This document shows, piece after piece, positions 1-8,489 of a stretch of DNA of 64,000 nt. The stretch comes from CAVSKL01 sp963728475 [NCBI: Candidatus Eiseniibacteriota bacterium] (GTDB lineage: Bacteria > Eisenbacteria > RBG-16-71-46 > JABDJR01), in NCBI GenBank assembly GCA_963728475.1, contig CAVSKL010000001.1:1612001-1676000 (forward strand). Reading direction: 5' to 3'. Numbering within the stretch: the stretch's first letter is position 1; each line of letters starts with the position of its first letter. The position numbers were made by a program, and so were the translations under genes. Below the pieces are notes generated by a model. It worked only from the letters and a program-made list of their open reading frames with translations. It did not search any database and had not been told where the DNA came from.

Positions 1-1
1 C

Positions 2-613
2 CCGGCGGTGCAGGCGAAGCTCTTGCGGGTGATCCAGGAACGGGAGATCGAGCGGGTGGGAGGCGAGGGGCCGATCCAGGTGGACGTCCGGCTCATCTGC
101 GCCACCAACCGGGACCTGGCCGCGATGGTGAGGGAGGGGCGCTTTCGCGAGGATCTCTACTACCGGCTCGACGTGGCCTCGATCCAGCTGCCGCCGCTCC
201 GGGAGCGCCGGTCCGACATTCCCATCCTGGTGGACGAGTTCATTCGGCAGTTCAACGAGGAGAACCACCGCAAGGTCCGTGGGATCACCCGCGGGGCGAT
301 GGAGCTTCTCATGCAGTACCCCTGGCCCGGTAACGTCCGGGAGCTCAGGAACCTGATCGAGGGGATGGTGGTGTTCGGCCGGGACGGCGATCCCCTGGAC
401 GTGGGCGACCTCCCCAACCACCTGCGCGACCAGCCCTCCAGCACCCGCGACCTGCATCTCCGGGTGGGGATGACCATGGAGGAGATCGAGAAGCGGGCGA
501 TCGAGGAGACGCTCAAGGCCACCGGCTTCGACAAGCAGAAGACGGCGCAGATCCTGGGGATCGGGCTCCGGACCCTCTACCGCAAGGCCAAGCAGTACGG
601 GATCGGGAACTGA
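2..613 (+). CDS. Sigma-54-dependent transcription activator, C-terminal part (5' end outside window)
   Basis: This is the C-terminal 203 residues of an NtrC-family activator, which uses ATP hydrolysis to open promoters bound by sigma-54 RNA polymerase. The first visible residues (PAVQAKLLRVIQE) lie in the middle of the AAA+ domain. They are followed in normal order by sensor I (ATNRDL), the arginine-finger segment (FREDLYYRL, then PPLRERRSDI) and sensor II (PWPGNVRELRN). The last ~25 residues form a Fis-type helix-turn-helix (KTAQILGIGLRTLYRKAKQ). The input domain is outside the window, so it cannot be said whether this is a response regulator, although the compact AAA+/Fis end is usual for that class. 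A good sigma-54 promoter match lies 1.8 kb downstream at 2415 and is a candidate target. Family assignment is firm; the signal sensed is unknown. Confidence 0.93.
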   Translation, partial: PAVQAKLLRVIQEREIERVGGEGPIQVDVRLICATNRDLAAMVREGRFREDLYYRLDVASIQLPPLRERRSDIPILVDEFIRQFNEENHRKVRGITRGAMELLMQYPWPGNVRELRNLIEGMVVFGRDGDPLDVGDLPNHLRDQPSSTRDLHLRVGMTMEEIEKRAIEETLKATGFDKQKTAQILGIGLRTLYRKAKQYGIGN

Positions 614-664
614 ACGCCCGGTTTCGCCGCCCGGCAGCGCCGGTGCGCCGCTCCCGGACGGGGC

Positions 665-699
665 GCGGCCCGGGCCGGCTTGCGCCGGACCCGGGCCGC
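665..699. terminator. Strong GC hairpin between two convergent genes
   Basis: GCGGCCCGGGCCGGC pairs with GCCGG-A-CCCGGGCCGC across a four-base loop, with one bulged A. It sits between the stop of the activator (613) and the stop of the convergent oxidase (718). There is no T tract on either strand, so a bidirectional terminator or a transcript-stabilising hairpin is an inference from position. Confidence 0.5.
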
Positions 700-717
700 G
701 GGGGGGATCGAACGGGA

Positions 718-2139
718 TCAGGCCGGCCGGATGTTCTGGTTCACCCGGAACACGTTCCCGGGGTCGTACTGCTGCTTGATCCGGGCCAGCCGTTCGTAGT
801 TCGGACCATAGGCCGCCTTCACCCGGCCGGCCTCCTCGGCGGTCATGAAGTTCACGTACACGCTTCCCATGGCGTGGGGGGTGAGATCGTCGAAAACCTT
901 CCTCGCCCACGTGATCACCTTGCCGTCGTCCTCCGGCAGGGTCCACCGGGCGTGCACGTTGACCACGAAATTGGCCGGGCGATGCGCGTAGGCGGTGGCT
1001 TCCACCGGCACCCGGGACGCGGCCCCTCCCAGCTGGCCGAGGAAGAGTTCGCACTGGGGGTCGGGAATGGTTCCGGCGCTGTCGATGAGCACGTCGATCA
1101 TCCCGTCGGAGATCTCGGCGAAGTTGTGCGACTTCCAGTAGTTCCGCGCTCCGGGGGTGAGAAGCGGGTCGAAGGTCTGCTGCCAGGCGGTGTAGGGGGC
1201 GGGACCGAGGTGCTCTCCCACCGCTTTCCCAAGGCCTCGGAACGGGGCGATTTCCTTCTCGGCGGCGGCCGGCGTCCCGGCGTGACAGACGGCCAGGGCC
1301 AGGATCAGGGTTCCGTGGACCGGCTCCGGCAGGAAGGGGAGCGGCGGGGCGTGCCGTAGCACCGCCCACACCGTCAGGTCATCGGAACTCGTCGCGGCCA
1401 GGTCCCGGTAGCCGCGGAGCACCTTTCGTGCCTCGGAGATGGGGAACACGACGAGTCCGGCGGTCACCTGAGGATCGCGCGGGTGGAGGTCGAACTCGAA
1501 ACGGGTCACCGCTCCGAAGTTGCCCCCGCCGCCCCGGAGGGCCCAGAACAGGTCCGGGTTCTCGTCCTTCGACACGTGCAACGTCTCGCCGCCGGCGGTG
1601 ACCAGGTCGGCCCCGGCCAGGCTGTCCACGGTGAGCCCGTGCTTGCGGGAGAGCCAGCCGAAGCCCCCGCCCAGGGTCAGCCCGGCCACCCCGGTGGTGG
1701 AGTTGATCCCGGTCGGCACCACCAGCGATTGGGCCTGCGCCGCCGCGTCGAAGTCCGCCAGCCGCGCGCCGGGGCCGACGAGGGCACGGCGGGTCTTTCC
1801 GTCGACGGTGACCGCGTTCATCGGCGAAAGATCCACCAGGACGCCCCCGTCGGTGAGCGAACTCCCCGCGATGTTGTGGCCGCCGCCGCGGACGCTCATG
1901 AGAAGTCCGTGGTCCCGGACGAAACGGATCACGTGGGCGGCGTCTCCGGCGGTCTTGCACCGCGCGATCAGGCCGGGCCGGCGGTCGATCATGGCGTTCC
2001 AGATCCGGCGGCTCTCGTCGTAATCCTTATCGGTGGGCCGGAGAAGGGATCCGGCCATGGCCGCCTCGAGCTTGCCCACCGCCTCCGCGGATACGGCCCT
2101 GGTGTCGCCCTCCAGGTTGAGAATCTCTACGGGCTGCAT
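718..2139 (-). CDS. FAD-linked oxidase of the berberine-bridge / PCMH family
   Basis: A 473-residue flavoprotein oxidase. The N-terminal FAD-binding PCMH domain (about residues 50-230) carries RGGGHNIAG, whose His88 is the usual covalent FAD attachment site, and GVAGLTLGGGFGWL. The substrate domain ends in the family's BBE signature (YDPGNVFRVNQNI). The Cys that gives bicovalent flavin attachment in some members is not seen in the GVAGLTLGGG segment, so single 8-alpha-histidyl attachment is inferred. No signal peptide is visible, so a cytoplasmic enzyme is likely. The ATG has AGGAGG six bases upstream. Family members oxidise sugars, alkaloids or other alcohols with O2; the substrate cannot be told from sequence. 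It is convergent with the activator gene and appears to be transcribed alone. Confidence 0.9.
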   Translation of the reverse strand: MQPVEILNLEGDTRAVSAEAVGKLEAAMAGSLLRPTDKDYDESRRIWNAMIDRRPGLIARCKTAGDAAHVIRFVRDHGLLMSVRGGGHNIAGSSLTDGGVLVDLSPMNAVTVDGKTRRALVGPGARLADFDAAAQAQSLVVPTGINSTTGVAGLTLGGGFGWLSRKHGLTVDSLAGADLVTAGGETLHVSKDENPDLFWALRGGGGNFGAVTRFEFDLHPRDPQVTAGLVVFPISEARKVLRGYRDLAATSSDDLTVWAVLRHAPPLPFLPEPVHGTLILALAVCHAGTPAAAEKEIAPFRGLGKAVGEHLGPAPYTAWQQTFDPLLTPGARNYWKSHNFAEISDGMIDVLIDSAGTIPDPQCELFLGQLGGAASRVPVEATAYAHRPANFVVNVHARWTLPEDDGKVITWARKVFDDLTPHAMGSVYVNFMTAEEAGRVKAAYGPNYERLARIKQQYDPGNVFRVNQNIRPA

Positions 2140-2535
2140 GCATCGCCTCCTGGGGAATGATGGGAAAATGGATCACAAGAGCGAACGCATCCACTTTCGG
2201 GGAGAAGAGGCCGGAATTCAAGTGCGAATCCCGGGTTACCCGGATACGCAACGGAAAACTGGTCCCCGCCCTCGGGCGCCCGCCGTCCCTCCCGGGACGG
2301 AGGCGGTGTCCCCCAGGGTACGGCCCGGGCCCCGGCGGTGAACGGCGGGGGCGGTGGCTGCTCTGAACCTGTTATGGCTCAATCCGTTCGGGTGGCGGCT
2401 TCGGGGCGGAAAAATTGGCATCGGGGTTGCTTCAGGTAGGGGGCGACGGGCCGGATGGATGTTTCCGGCATCGGCGCCGCCCGGGCGCCGGGTTCGGCGG
2501 CCCGACCGACGAGACGCGATATGGAGGACTGGACG
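2140..2535. other. Divergent intergenic region with no gene seen
   Basis: This 396-base spacer separates the divergent oxidase and lipoprotein genes. The only strong signal in it is the sigma-54-like promoter at 2415 facing the lipoprotein gene. An ACCCGG-rich stretch around 2228-2245 loosely resembles the edges of the palindromic repeats at 8.0 kb but is not a convincing copy. Short open frames here have no coding signal that I recognise. Confidence 0.5.
2415..2431 (+). promoter_or_regulatory. Sigma-54 (-24/-12) promoter upstream of the lipoprotein gene
   Basis: TTGGCATCGGGGTTGCT matches the consensus TTGGCACGrNNNTTGCW at all the key positions (GG and GC elements with correct spacing). A transcript would start near 2442, giving a leader of about 94 bases. 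A sigma-54 activator gene lies just upstream at the start of the window, which supports the call. The upstream activator-binding site was not identified. Confidence 0.6.
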
Positions 2536-3699
2536 ATGCAAACCAATCGGCGGCTCTGGGCCGCAGGACTCATCGGGACGGCGGCGGCGATCCTGGCGGT
2601 GGGCTGCGGCCAGCAGGACGCGGTCACCGGCACCAACTTCGACGGCTTCGGCTCCCGGCCGGCGGAGATGTCGATCGACCTGGCCCAGGTGGACGGCGGT
2701 ACCGGCACCTCGGCCGAGGCCCCCAACTTCGGGGAGAAGTATTTCAGCTCCTATCTGGGAGAAGATGAACCGGTATCGGATCCCCTGGGGCAGGACCCGC
2801 GGATGAACCAGCTCGAGAACCGGAACGGCGCGTCCATTCAGTATCTGCGCGTCACCTGGGGAAATCTGCAGCGCGGGCCTGAAGCGGCGTCCGTGGACAC
2901 ATCCGCGGGTTCCGCCCTGGATTGGACCGGGAGCGCCAACGTGAGCGACGGGCTTCTCCTCCCGCTCCGCGTGCTCCGGTTCGAGCGCTACGACTCGCTG
3001 GCGCGGCCCAAGGTCGACCGGCAGACGGTGTCGTGGGTTTCGCACACCGGCCCCGGCTGGGACGGCGTGCTGCTCAAGATCGTGGTGCCCCCGGCCCACG
3101 ACAGCACCTTCGCCGCCAACCGGCGGAACTCCAACAACGACGGGCTGGGCGGCGACGATACCTTCACCTTCTCCACCGCGCCCCTCACCGTGACCTTCCC
3201 GCTCGAACAGATCGCGGACCTGGATACGGTGATCATGATCGACGACACCCACGGGGTGACCTTCACCGGATTCAGCCGCGGCGACGTGAGCGTTTGCCCG
3301 CGCGGCTCGGTGGTGGGCGCGTGGGTGAAGGTGGCCGACGACTCCCTCCAGGGCGGGTTCTTCCGCGCGGAGTGGACGAGTCCGCTCGGGGTCCTGGTGG
3401 GCCAGGTCCGCGGACGCTGGGGGGTGGTGGACGACACCAGCCGGGTGTTCGTGGGCAAGATCATCGACCGCCGCGGCCAGTACCTGGGCCACGTCCGGGG
3501 CGGCTGGGCGCCCGATCCCTCCGACCCCACCCACGGCGTGTTCTCGGGCCAGTGGTTCGTGGAGCGGCCGGACGGCAGCCACCAGCTCCAGGGGGCGGTC
3601 CGGGGCCAGTGGCGGCTGAGCGACCGGATCACCGACGGCGGCCTCATGCGCGGGGTGTGGGCGTCGGCCTGCGCCGCCGACGGCGGCGGCGGGGCCTGA
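2536..3699 (+). CDS. Exported lipoprotein of unknown function with Gly/Trp repeats
   Basis: A 387-residue protein beginning [14 protein letters not shown] and ending its signal peptide at a lipobox (LAVGC), so it should be lipid-anchored in the envelope. The start was chosen at 2536 because GGAGG stands eight bases upstream and the signal peptide is then compact; an earlier in-frame GTG/ATG would add a non-signal extension. The C-terminal third holds repeated short units of the type G-x-V/F-R/S-G-x-W ([32 protein letters not shown]), suggesting a beta-rich repeat domain. I do not recognise the family. The sigma-54 promoter suggests conditional expression. A GC hairpin follows at 3733. Confidence 0.8.
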   Translation: MQTNRRLWAAGLIGTAAAILAVGCGQQDAVTGTNFDGFGSRPAEMSIDLAQVDGGTGTSAEAPNFGEKYFSSYLGEDEPVSDPLGQDPRMNQLENRNGASIQYLRVTWGNLQRGPEAASVDTSAGSALDWTGSANVSDGLLLPLRVLRFERYDSLARPKVDRQTVSWVSHTGPGWDGVLLKIVVPPAHDSTFAANRRNSNNDGLGGDDTFTFSTAPLTVTFPLEQIADLDTVIMIDDTHGVTFTGFSRGDVSVCPRGSVVGAWVKVADDSLQGGFFRAEWTSPLGVLVGQVRGRWGVVDDTSRVFVGKIIDRRGQYLGHVRGGWAPDPSDPTHGVFSGQWFVERPDGSHQLQGAVRGQWRLSDRITDGGLMRGVWASACAADGGGGA

Positions 3700-3732
3700 C
3701 CGAGGCTCCGTAAGGACGTCACGATTCCGACT

Positions 3733-3764
3733 GGCGGGGGCGGTCCCGAAGGGCCGCCCCCGCC
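3733..3764 (+). terminator. GC-rich hairpin downstream of the lipoprotein gene
   Basis: GGCGGGGGCGG and CCGCCCCCGCC form a perfect long stem about 35 bases after the lipoprotein stop codon. There is no T tract, so intrinsic termination would be atypical; transcript end protection is also possible. Confidence 0.45.
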
Positions 3765-3841
3765 CTCGTGTCCGCGGCCGGCGCGGGGAACCGGACCGGC
3801 GCCCCATGCTATCCTTCGGAGCACCGAGAGGAGGGCCCCGG

Positions 3842-4321
3842 GTGAGCGCGACCGCCAGGCGTCTGGGCTGGGACCAGTACTTCATGCAGATCTGCCGGGT
3901 GGTGGCGACCCGCTCCACCTGTAATCGCGCCGCGGTGGGGGCGGTCATCGTGAAGAACCGCACCATCCTCGCCACCGGCTACAACGGGTCCCCCGCCGGC
4001 CTTCCCCACTGCACCGAGGTCGGTTGCCTCGTCTACACCTCGAGCACCCCCGACGGAGGCGTGGAGGAAAACTGCTTCCGCACCATCCACGCCGAGATCA
4101 ACGCCATCGCCCAGGCCGCCCGGAACGGGGTCTCGATCGCGGACAGCCACGTTTACATCACCCATAGCCCCTGCATCCACTGCCTGAAGACCCTGATCAA
4201 CACCGGCATCCGGCGGGTGTGCTTCGAGAAGCCCTACAAGCTGGACCGGGTGGAGGAGCTGGTGCGGCTGAGCGGAGTTCCCATGGACCGGATCGACATG
4301 ACCGGAGCCGACGGCGTGTGA
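3842..4321 (+). CDS. Deoxycytidylate (dCMP) deaminase family protein
   Basis: A 159-residue zinc deaminase. It carries the HAE motif ([10 protein letters not shown]; catalytic Glu and Zn-binding His) followed by the PCxxC zinc motif ([14 protein letters not shown]), and the early block [22 protein letters not shown] typical of the ComEB/dCMP deaminase family. The reaction is hydrolytic deamination of dCMP to dUMP, feeding thymidylate synthesis. The GTG at 3842 was chosen because GAGGAGG lies seven bases upstream; the in-frame ATG at 3806 precedes that ribosome-binding site. The stop codon overlaps the GTG start of the antiporter by four bases, so the two are probably translated from one mRNA, though a functional link is not obvious. 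Confidence 0.9.
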   Translation: MSATARRLGWDQYFMQICRVVATRSTCNRAAVGAVIVKNRTILATGYNGSPAGLPHCTEVGCLVYTSSTPDGGVEENCFRTIHAEINAIAQAARNGVSIADSHVYITHSPCIHCLKTLINTGIRRVCFEKPYKLDRVEELVRLSGVPMDRIDMTGADGV

Positions 4322-6141
4322 GCGAACCCCTGATCCTGGGCCTGGCCGCCATCGTGGTGCTGGGGATGGCGGCGCAATGGCTGGCCTGGAGATTCGGGTT
4401 CCCCTCGATCCTGCTCCTCCTCCTGTTCGGACTGGTGGCGGGCCCGGTGACCGGCCGTCTTCACCCCGACGCCCTCTTCGGGCCCCTGCTCCTCCCGGTG
4501 ATCTCGCTCTCGGTGGCGGTCATCCTGTTCGAGGGCGGGCTGAGCCTCCGCCTCCATGAGCTGCGGGAGATCGGCACGCCGCTCCGGAGCCTGGTCACGG
4601 TGGGGTTGCTCGCGTCCTGGGGCCTGGGCGCCGTCGCCGCCCGGACGGTGCTGGGATGGAGCTGGGACATCGCGCTCCTCCTGGGGGCGATCCTGGTGGT
4701 CACCGGCCCCACCGTGATCGGGCCGCTGCTGCGCACCGTGCGCCCCCACGGGCGAACGGCGCCGCTGGTGAAGTGGGAGGGGATTCTCAACGACCCCATC
4801 GGCGCGGTGCTGGCGGTGGTGGTGTTCGAGGCGATCCTCCCCGGCCGTGCGGGAGCGGGCACGACCGCCCTCACCGGGGCCCTCAAGGCCACCGCGGTGG
4901 GGGGGGCGGCGGGCCTGGCCGGCGCGGCGGTCACCGTGCTGCTCCTTCGCTTCCACCGGCTCCCCGACTACCTCCAGAACCCCTTCACGCTGATGATGGT
5001 GGTGGCGGTCTACGCGGCCTCGGATCACGTGGTCGAGGAGTCGGGGCTGCTCGCGGTGACCCTGATGGGCATCGCCATGGCCAACCAGAAGCGGGTGGTG
5101 GTGAAGAACATCATCGCGTTCAAGGAGGATCTGAGCATCCTTCTCCTCTCTTTCCTCTTCATCCTGCTCGCCGCCCGGATCGAGCCCGCGAGCCTGAAGC
5201 TCCTCGGCTGGCGGAGCGGGCTCTTCCTGATCGTGCTCCTGGTCGTGGTCCGGCCCGCCTCGGTGCTGGTGGCCACTCCCCGGCAGGGGTTCACCTGGCA
5301 GGAGAAGGCCTTCCTGTCGTGGATGGCCCCGCGCGGGGTGGTGGCGGCGGCGGTGTCGTCGGTGTTCGCGCTGCGGCTGGCCGCGCTAAACCGGTCCGAG
5401 GCCCACGCCCTGGTCCCGGTGGTGTTCCTGGTCATCGTGGGCACGGTCACCGTCTACGGGCTCACCGCCTATCCCCTGGCCCGGTGGCTGGGGATCTCGG
5501 GCGGGAAGGACGAGGGATGCCTGCTGGTGGGGGCCCACGCCTGGGCGCGGGCGATGGCGGCCGGGCTCCGGGACGCCGGGATCGAGGTGCTCCTGGTGGA
5601 CACCAACCGGGGCAACCTCGCCGCCGCACGCCTCGACGGCCTCCGCACCCGGCACGCCAACATCCTGGCCGAGGACCTGCCTTCCGAGCTTCCCCTGGAC
5701 GGGATCGGCCGGCTCCTGGCGCTCACCGCCAACGACGAGGTGAACTCCCTGGCCGCGCTTCACTTCGCCGAGGTGTTCGAGTCGCAGGACGTGTTCCAGC
5801 TCTCCCTGGACGAGAACAAGGCGGGTCCGGGGGAGGAGCGCGCGGTTTCGCAGCACCTCCGGGGACGGCTTCTGTTCGGCCGGGAGGCGACCTTTGAGTT
5901 TCTCTCCCGCCGCTTCGGGGAAGGAGCGGTGGTGAAGCGGACCCACCTCACCGACACCTTCACCTACGACGATTTCCGCGCCCACTACGGAGACGGCACC
6001 TTGCTCCTGTTCACGGTCGGGGAATCGGCGCTCCGGGTGGCGGCGGCGGGGGAGAAGCTCGCCCCCCGCCCCGGGCAGACCGTGATCGCGCTGGTGGACG
6101 AGCCCGGCGGGGCCTCGGGCGGGGGCGCCGGCCGTCCCTGA
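4318..6141 (+). CDS. CPA1-type Na+/H+ antiporter with cytosolic Rossmann domain
   Basis: A 607-residue integral membrane protein. Residues ~1-390 form the Na+/H+ exchanger fold, with about 12 hydrophobic segments and the hallmark [12 protein letters not shown] (the ND pair of CPA1 ion-binding sites) and FEGGLSL. Residues ~395-530 form a TrkA-N/Rossmann-like domain ([18 protein letters not shown]...LVDTNRGN), and the remainder is a soluble tail. Family members exchange cytosolic Na+ or K+ for protons; the Rossmann domain suggests nucleotide control. The start is a GTG overlapping the deaminase stop (GTGA). The 3' end, including the stop codon, is the first copy of a 27-bp tandem repeat. Ion selectivity is not determinable here. 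Confidence 0.9.
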   Translation: MSEPLILGLAAIVVLGMAAQWLAWRFGFPSILLLLLFGLVAGPVTGRLHPDALFGPLLLPVISLSVAVILFEGGLSLRLHELREIGTPLRSLVTVGLLASWGLGAVAARTVLGWSWDIALLLGAILVVTGPTVIGPLLRTVRPHGRTAPLVKWEGILNDPIGAVLAVVVFEAILPGRAGAGTTALTGALKATAVGGAAGLAGAAVTVLLLRFHRLPDYLQNPFTLMMVVAVYAASDHVVEESGLLAVTLMGIAMANQKRVVVKNIIAFKEDLSILLLSFLFILLAARIEPASLKLLGWRSGLFLIVLLVVVRPASVLVATPRQGFTWQEKAFLSWMAPRGVVAAAVSSVFALRLAALNRSEAHALVPVVFLVIVGTVTVYGLTAYPLARWLGISGGKDEGCLLVGAHAWARAMAAGLRDAGIEVLLVDTNRGNLAAARLDGLRTRHANILAEDLPSELPLDGIGRLLALTANDEVNSLAALHFAEVFESQDVFQLSLDENKAGPGEERAVSQHLRGRLLFGREATFEFLSRRFGEGAVVKRTHLTDTFTYDDFRAHYGDGTLLLFTVGESALRVAAAGEKLAPRPGQTVIALVDEPGGASGGGAGRP

Positions 6142-6221
6142 ACGCGTGGGACCGCCGGCCGTCCCTGAACGCGTGGGACCGCCGGCCGTCCCTGAACGCG
6201 TGGGACCGCCGGCCGTCCCTG
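6127..6221 (+). repeat. 27-bp tandem repeat spanning the antiporter stop codon (3 full units plus 14 bp)
   Basis: Units start at 6127, 6154 and 6181 and are identical, followed by a 14-base partial unit at 6208. Each unit begins GCCGGCCGTCCCTGA, so every copy carries the gene's last codons and its TGA. The array is a multiple of three and stays open in another frame (repeating GPPAVPER), but that frame has no start signal I would trust. Confidence 0.95.
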
Positions 6222-6248
6222 TTGCCGGACCCGCTTCTCCGAAGTCTC

Positions 6249-7574
6249 CTACTTGGCCACCCGCGGCGGGGTGTAGGTCTCGTCCGGCTCCACCGGGAAG
6301 GCGTAGGGGCTCGACCACAAGGTGTTGAAGTCGCGGTCGAGAGCGGCGGGAAGCTCGTGCCCGTGGACGATCACCCCCACGTTCCGCGTCTTGTAGAAAT
6401 AGGTCTGCTCCCAGTTCCCGGTTCCCACCCAGCACACGTTCCCGTCCACCGTCATGTACTTGGCGTGGGTCACCCGGGCGAAGGGAATGAAGCCCTCCTT
6501 GGCCTGGGGGATGGTGACCAGCCGGATCCGCATGCCCGGCACCCGGACCAGTTGCTGGAGCGCCCCGATCACCGGTTTCCGCTTGGACCAGTCCGCGACC
6601 ATGAGCTCCACCCGGACCCCGCGCCCGGCCGCGCGCCGGAACGCGCCGTCCAGCTCGTTCCAGATCACGCTGTCCCGGGCCACCGGGCTGTAGGTGAGGA
6701 CGGTGACGTGGACCGAGTCCCTGGCGGCGTTCATGGCCCGGATGATCAGGGGAAGGTCCCAGGTGGTGGAATCGGGGAGGAAGCCGCGCGGGCTGAACGC
6801 GGGCCAGAGCCGCGCGGTGTCGCCCGAGGCCTCGACGTAGGGGAAGGGGGGCGGAGGCACCGCCACCGCCGCGGCCGCCGCCGCGGTGTCCGCCGCGGTG
6901 GGGATCCCGCCCCGGTCGGGATCCAGCGGCTGGGCCACGCTCCAGTCCATCTCGAACACCCGGTCCACCAGGACGGCGTAGTCGGGAAGCTCGACCTCCA
7001 GGCCGATCTCGTGGATGTGGGCGAGGGAGCGCCAGTCCATGTTCTGGCTGCCGATGTAGGCGCTCCGGCCGTCTACCACGAAGTACTTGGCGTGCATGAC
7101 CCCGCCGGCCAGGGTGCGGTAGTCGATGAGGCGGACCTCCACCCCGGGATCCCGCTCGAGCCGGTCCAGGGTCTGGGGGTAGGTCTTGTAGAAGCCGAAG
7201 TCGGAAAGCACGCGAACCGCCACCCCGCGCCTGGCCGCCGCCTCCATGGCCTGGATCACCGGCTCCAGGCGGCTTCCGGGCTCGTTGGAGAAGTAGAAGC
7301 TGGCCACGTCCAGCCGGGTCCGGGCTCCGTCCATCATGCGGGGCCAGACCCGGTAGGCGTCGGGCACCTCGGGGTGGTCGAGGATGGTCTCGACCGGCGC
7401 CGTCTCCACCAGGGTGACCGCCGAGGGATTCGCGGCCTGGGCCAAGGCCGGGCCCGGACGAACCGCCGCGGCGACTGAGCCCAGGAGGACCGCGGTGACC
7501 GCGCCCAGGACGGCGGCCGCGACCGGGCCCGGCGAGGCCGCCGCGGCCGGGAGCGTTGCCGGAAGTCGTTTCAT
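6249..7574 (-). CDS. Secreted phospholipase D-like protein with two HKD motifs
   Basis: A 441-residue protein with an N-terminal signal peptide (MKRLPATL..., long Ala/Val hydrophobic stretch ending near ALAQA). Two phosphodiesterase domains follow, each with HxKxxxxD: HAKYFVVDGRSAYIGSQN at about residue 165 and HAKYMTVDGNVCWVGTGN at about residue 370. The duplicated HKD layout and the GSQN/GTGN sequels are typical of PLD-superfamily phosphodiesterases, closer to the PLD3/poxvirus K4-like branch than to cardiolipin synthases, since there are no N-terminal membrane helices beyond the signal. Substrates in this superfamily are phospholipids or nucleic acids; which one applies here is unknown. 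The ribosome-binding site is weak (GGCGG). It is convergent with the antiporter and its promoter must lie next to the repeat array. Confidence 0.88.
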   Translation of the reverse strand: MKRLPATLPAAAASPGPVAAAVLGAVTAVLLGSVAAAVRPGPALAQAANPSAVTLVETAPVETILDHPEVPDAYRVWPRMMDGARTRLDVASFYFSNEPGSRLEPVIQAMEAAARRGVAVRVLSDFGFYKTYPQTLDRLERDPGVEVRLIDYRTLAGGVMHAKYFVVDGRSAYIGSQNMDWRSLAHIHEIGLEVELPDYAVLVDRVFEMDWSVAQPLDPDRGGIPTAADTAAAAAAVAVPPPPFPYVEASGDTARLWPAFSPRGFLPDSTTWDLPLIIRAMNAARDSVHVTVLTYSPVARDSVIWNELDGAFRRAAGRGVRVELMVADWSKRKPVIGALQQLVRVPGMRIRLVTIPQAKEGFIPFARVTHAKYMTVDGNVCWVGTGNWEQTYFYKTRNVGVIVHGHELPAALDRDFNTLWSSPYAFPVEPDETYTPPRVAK

Positions 7575-7696
7575 GGAAACACCGCCTTTCCCCGAAGGTC
7601 GAAGGAAGGATCATACGCGCCCGCGGACGGGGCGGGGAGGTCGCCGGACGGTGGGCCGGTTTCGCGGCGGTCCGGTAACCCGGCGTTCAAGGTGGC

Positions 7697-8068
7697 CGGC
7701 GGAGTAGGGACCCGGGTCCACACCGGCGAAACGCCGCGGCCGCCGTCGCCGGCGGGGTAGGGACCCAGGTCCGCATTGAGCGTTTCCGAAGTTCAAGTTG
7801 GCCGCCGGACGAGAGACCCGGGTCCACACCGGCGAAACGCCGCGGCCGCCGTCGCCGGCGGGGTAGGGACCCGGGTCCACACCGAGCGTTTCCGAGGTTC
7901 AATGCGGCCTGGGGACGGGAGACCCGGGTCCACACCGGCGAAGCGCCGCGGCCGCCGTCGCCGACGGAGTAGAGACCCGGGTCCACATCGGCGAAACGCC
8001 TCGGTCGCCGTCGCCGCGCACACGGCACAGCGAGGATTACCCGGTCTCGCGAACCCGGGTATCATCAT
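7697..8068. repeat. Palindromic intergenic repeat array, cluster 1a
   Basis: About 3.5 units of roughly 108 bp, each a pair of ~54-bp modules. One module reads GACCCGGGTCCACACCGGCG then a GCCGCGGCCGCCGTCGCC tract; the other reads GACCCGGGTCC followed by a GAGCGTTTCCGA(A/G)GTTCAA segment. GACCCGGGTC cores occur near 7709, 7815, 7868, 7921 and 7975, with one mutated copy near 7761. The right edge is a module with CGCGCACACGGCACA and GAACCCGGGTATC. There is no coding signal; the array fills the space between the divergent PLD-like and rhodanese genes. Confidence 0.9.
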
Positions 8069-8094
8069 GTCCCACAATTAGTTAGTCCATAGTT

Positions 8095-8146
8095 TCCGAA
8101 CGACGCCCGCACCCCGACCGCGGGGCGCCGGCGGGTGCCGTTCGGA
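8095..8146. repeat. 52-bp imperfect inverted repeat between two repeat clusters
   Basis: TCCGAACGACGCCCGC and GCGGGTGCCGTTCGGA match as inverted arms at 14 of 16 positions, and the central part holds a smaller CCCC...GGGG stem. The sequence would form a long cruciform or RNA hairpin. Its left arm echoes the GTTTCCGAA word found inside cluster 1a. Confidence 0.65.
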
Positions 8147-8235
8147 GCACCGGCCCGTGCGCACCGCCGCCGGACACGCGGTGCAGGCAGCGATCGATCG
8201 GCATTCGGCCAGCTTACCCGGTCAACACGTCGACC

Positions 8236-8396
8236 GGCGGAGTAGGGACCCGGGTCCACACCGGCGAAAGGCCGTGGCCGCCGTCGCCGGCGGAGTAGAG
8301 ACCCGGGTCCACACCGGCGAAAGGCCGTGGCCGCCGTCGCCGCGCACACGGCACAACGAAAATCACCCGGTCTCACGAACCCGGGTAGCGCCACGT
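8236..8396. repeat. Palindromic intergenic repeat array, cluster 1b
   Basis: Two units with a 54-bp period (starting at 8236 and 8290), each with GGCGGAGTAG, the GACCCGGGTCCACACCGGCG core and the GGCCGCCGTCGCC tract. The array ends with the same right-edge module as cluster 1a (CGCGCACACGGCACA... then GAACCCGGGTAG). It lies about 95 bp upstream of the rhodanese gene, so it may fall in its leader or promoter region. Confidence 0.9.
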
Positions 8397-8489
8397 CCCG
8401 CAGGGCAGGCAACAAGTTGCGCCTATCCACGCCGAGGAACTTCGGGCTAGATTGGGGCTCCGGCGCGTGGCGCCGAGCCGGAGGCGGAC

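Noticed and set aside
2236-3975. Long minus-strand frame across the lipoprotein gene
   Set aside because: It crosses two plus-strand genes with ribosome-binding sites and motifs, and its own product shows only repetitive composition.
6146-6328. Small GPPAVPER-repeat peptide reading through the 27-bp array
   Set aside because: No ribosome-binding site is seen, and the repeats are explained by duplication of the antiporter gene end.
7687-8068. Repetitive small proteins (DPGPHRR-type and CGPGSLLRRR-type) in the repeat array
   Set aside because: All are translations of the DNA repeats, present in several frames on both strands, without ribosome-binding sites.
7697-8396. CRISPR array
   Set aside because: The spaced modules are themselves repeated, lengths vary, there are no unique spacers and no cas genes.
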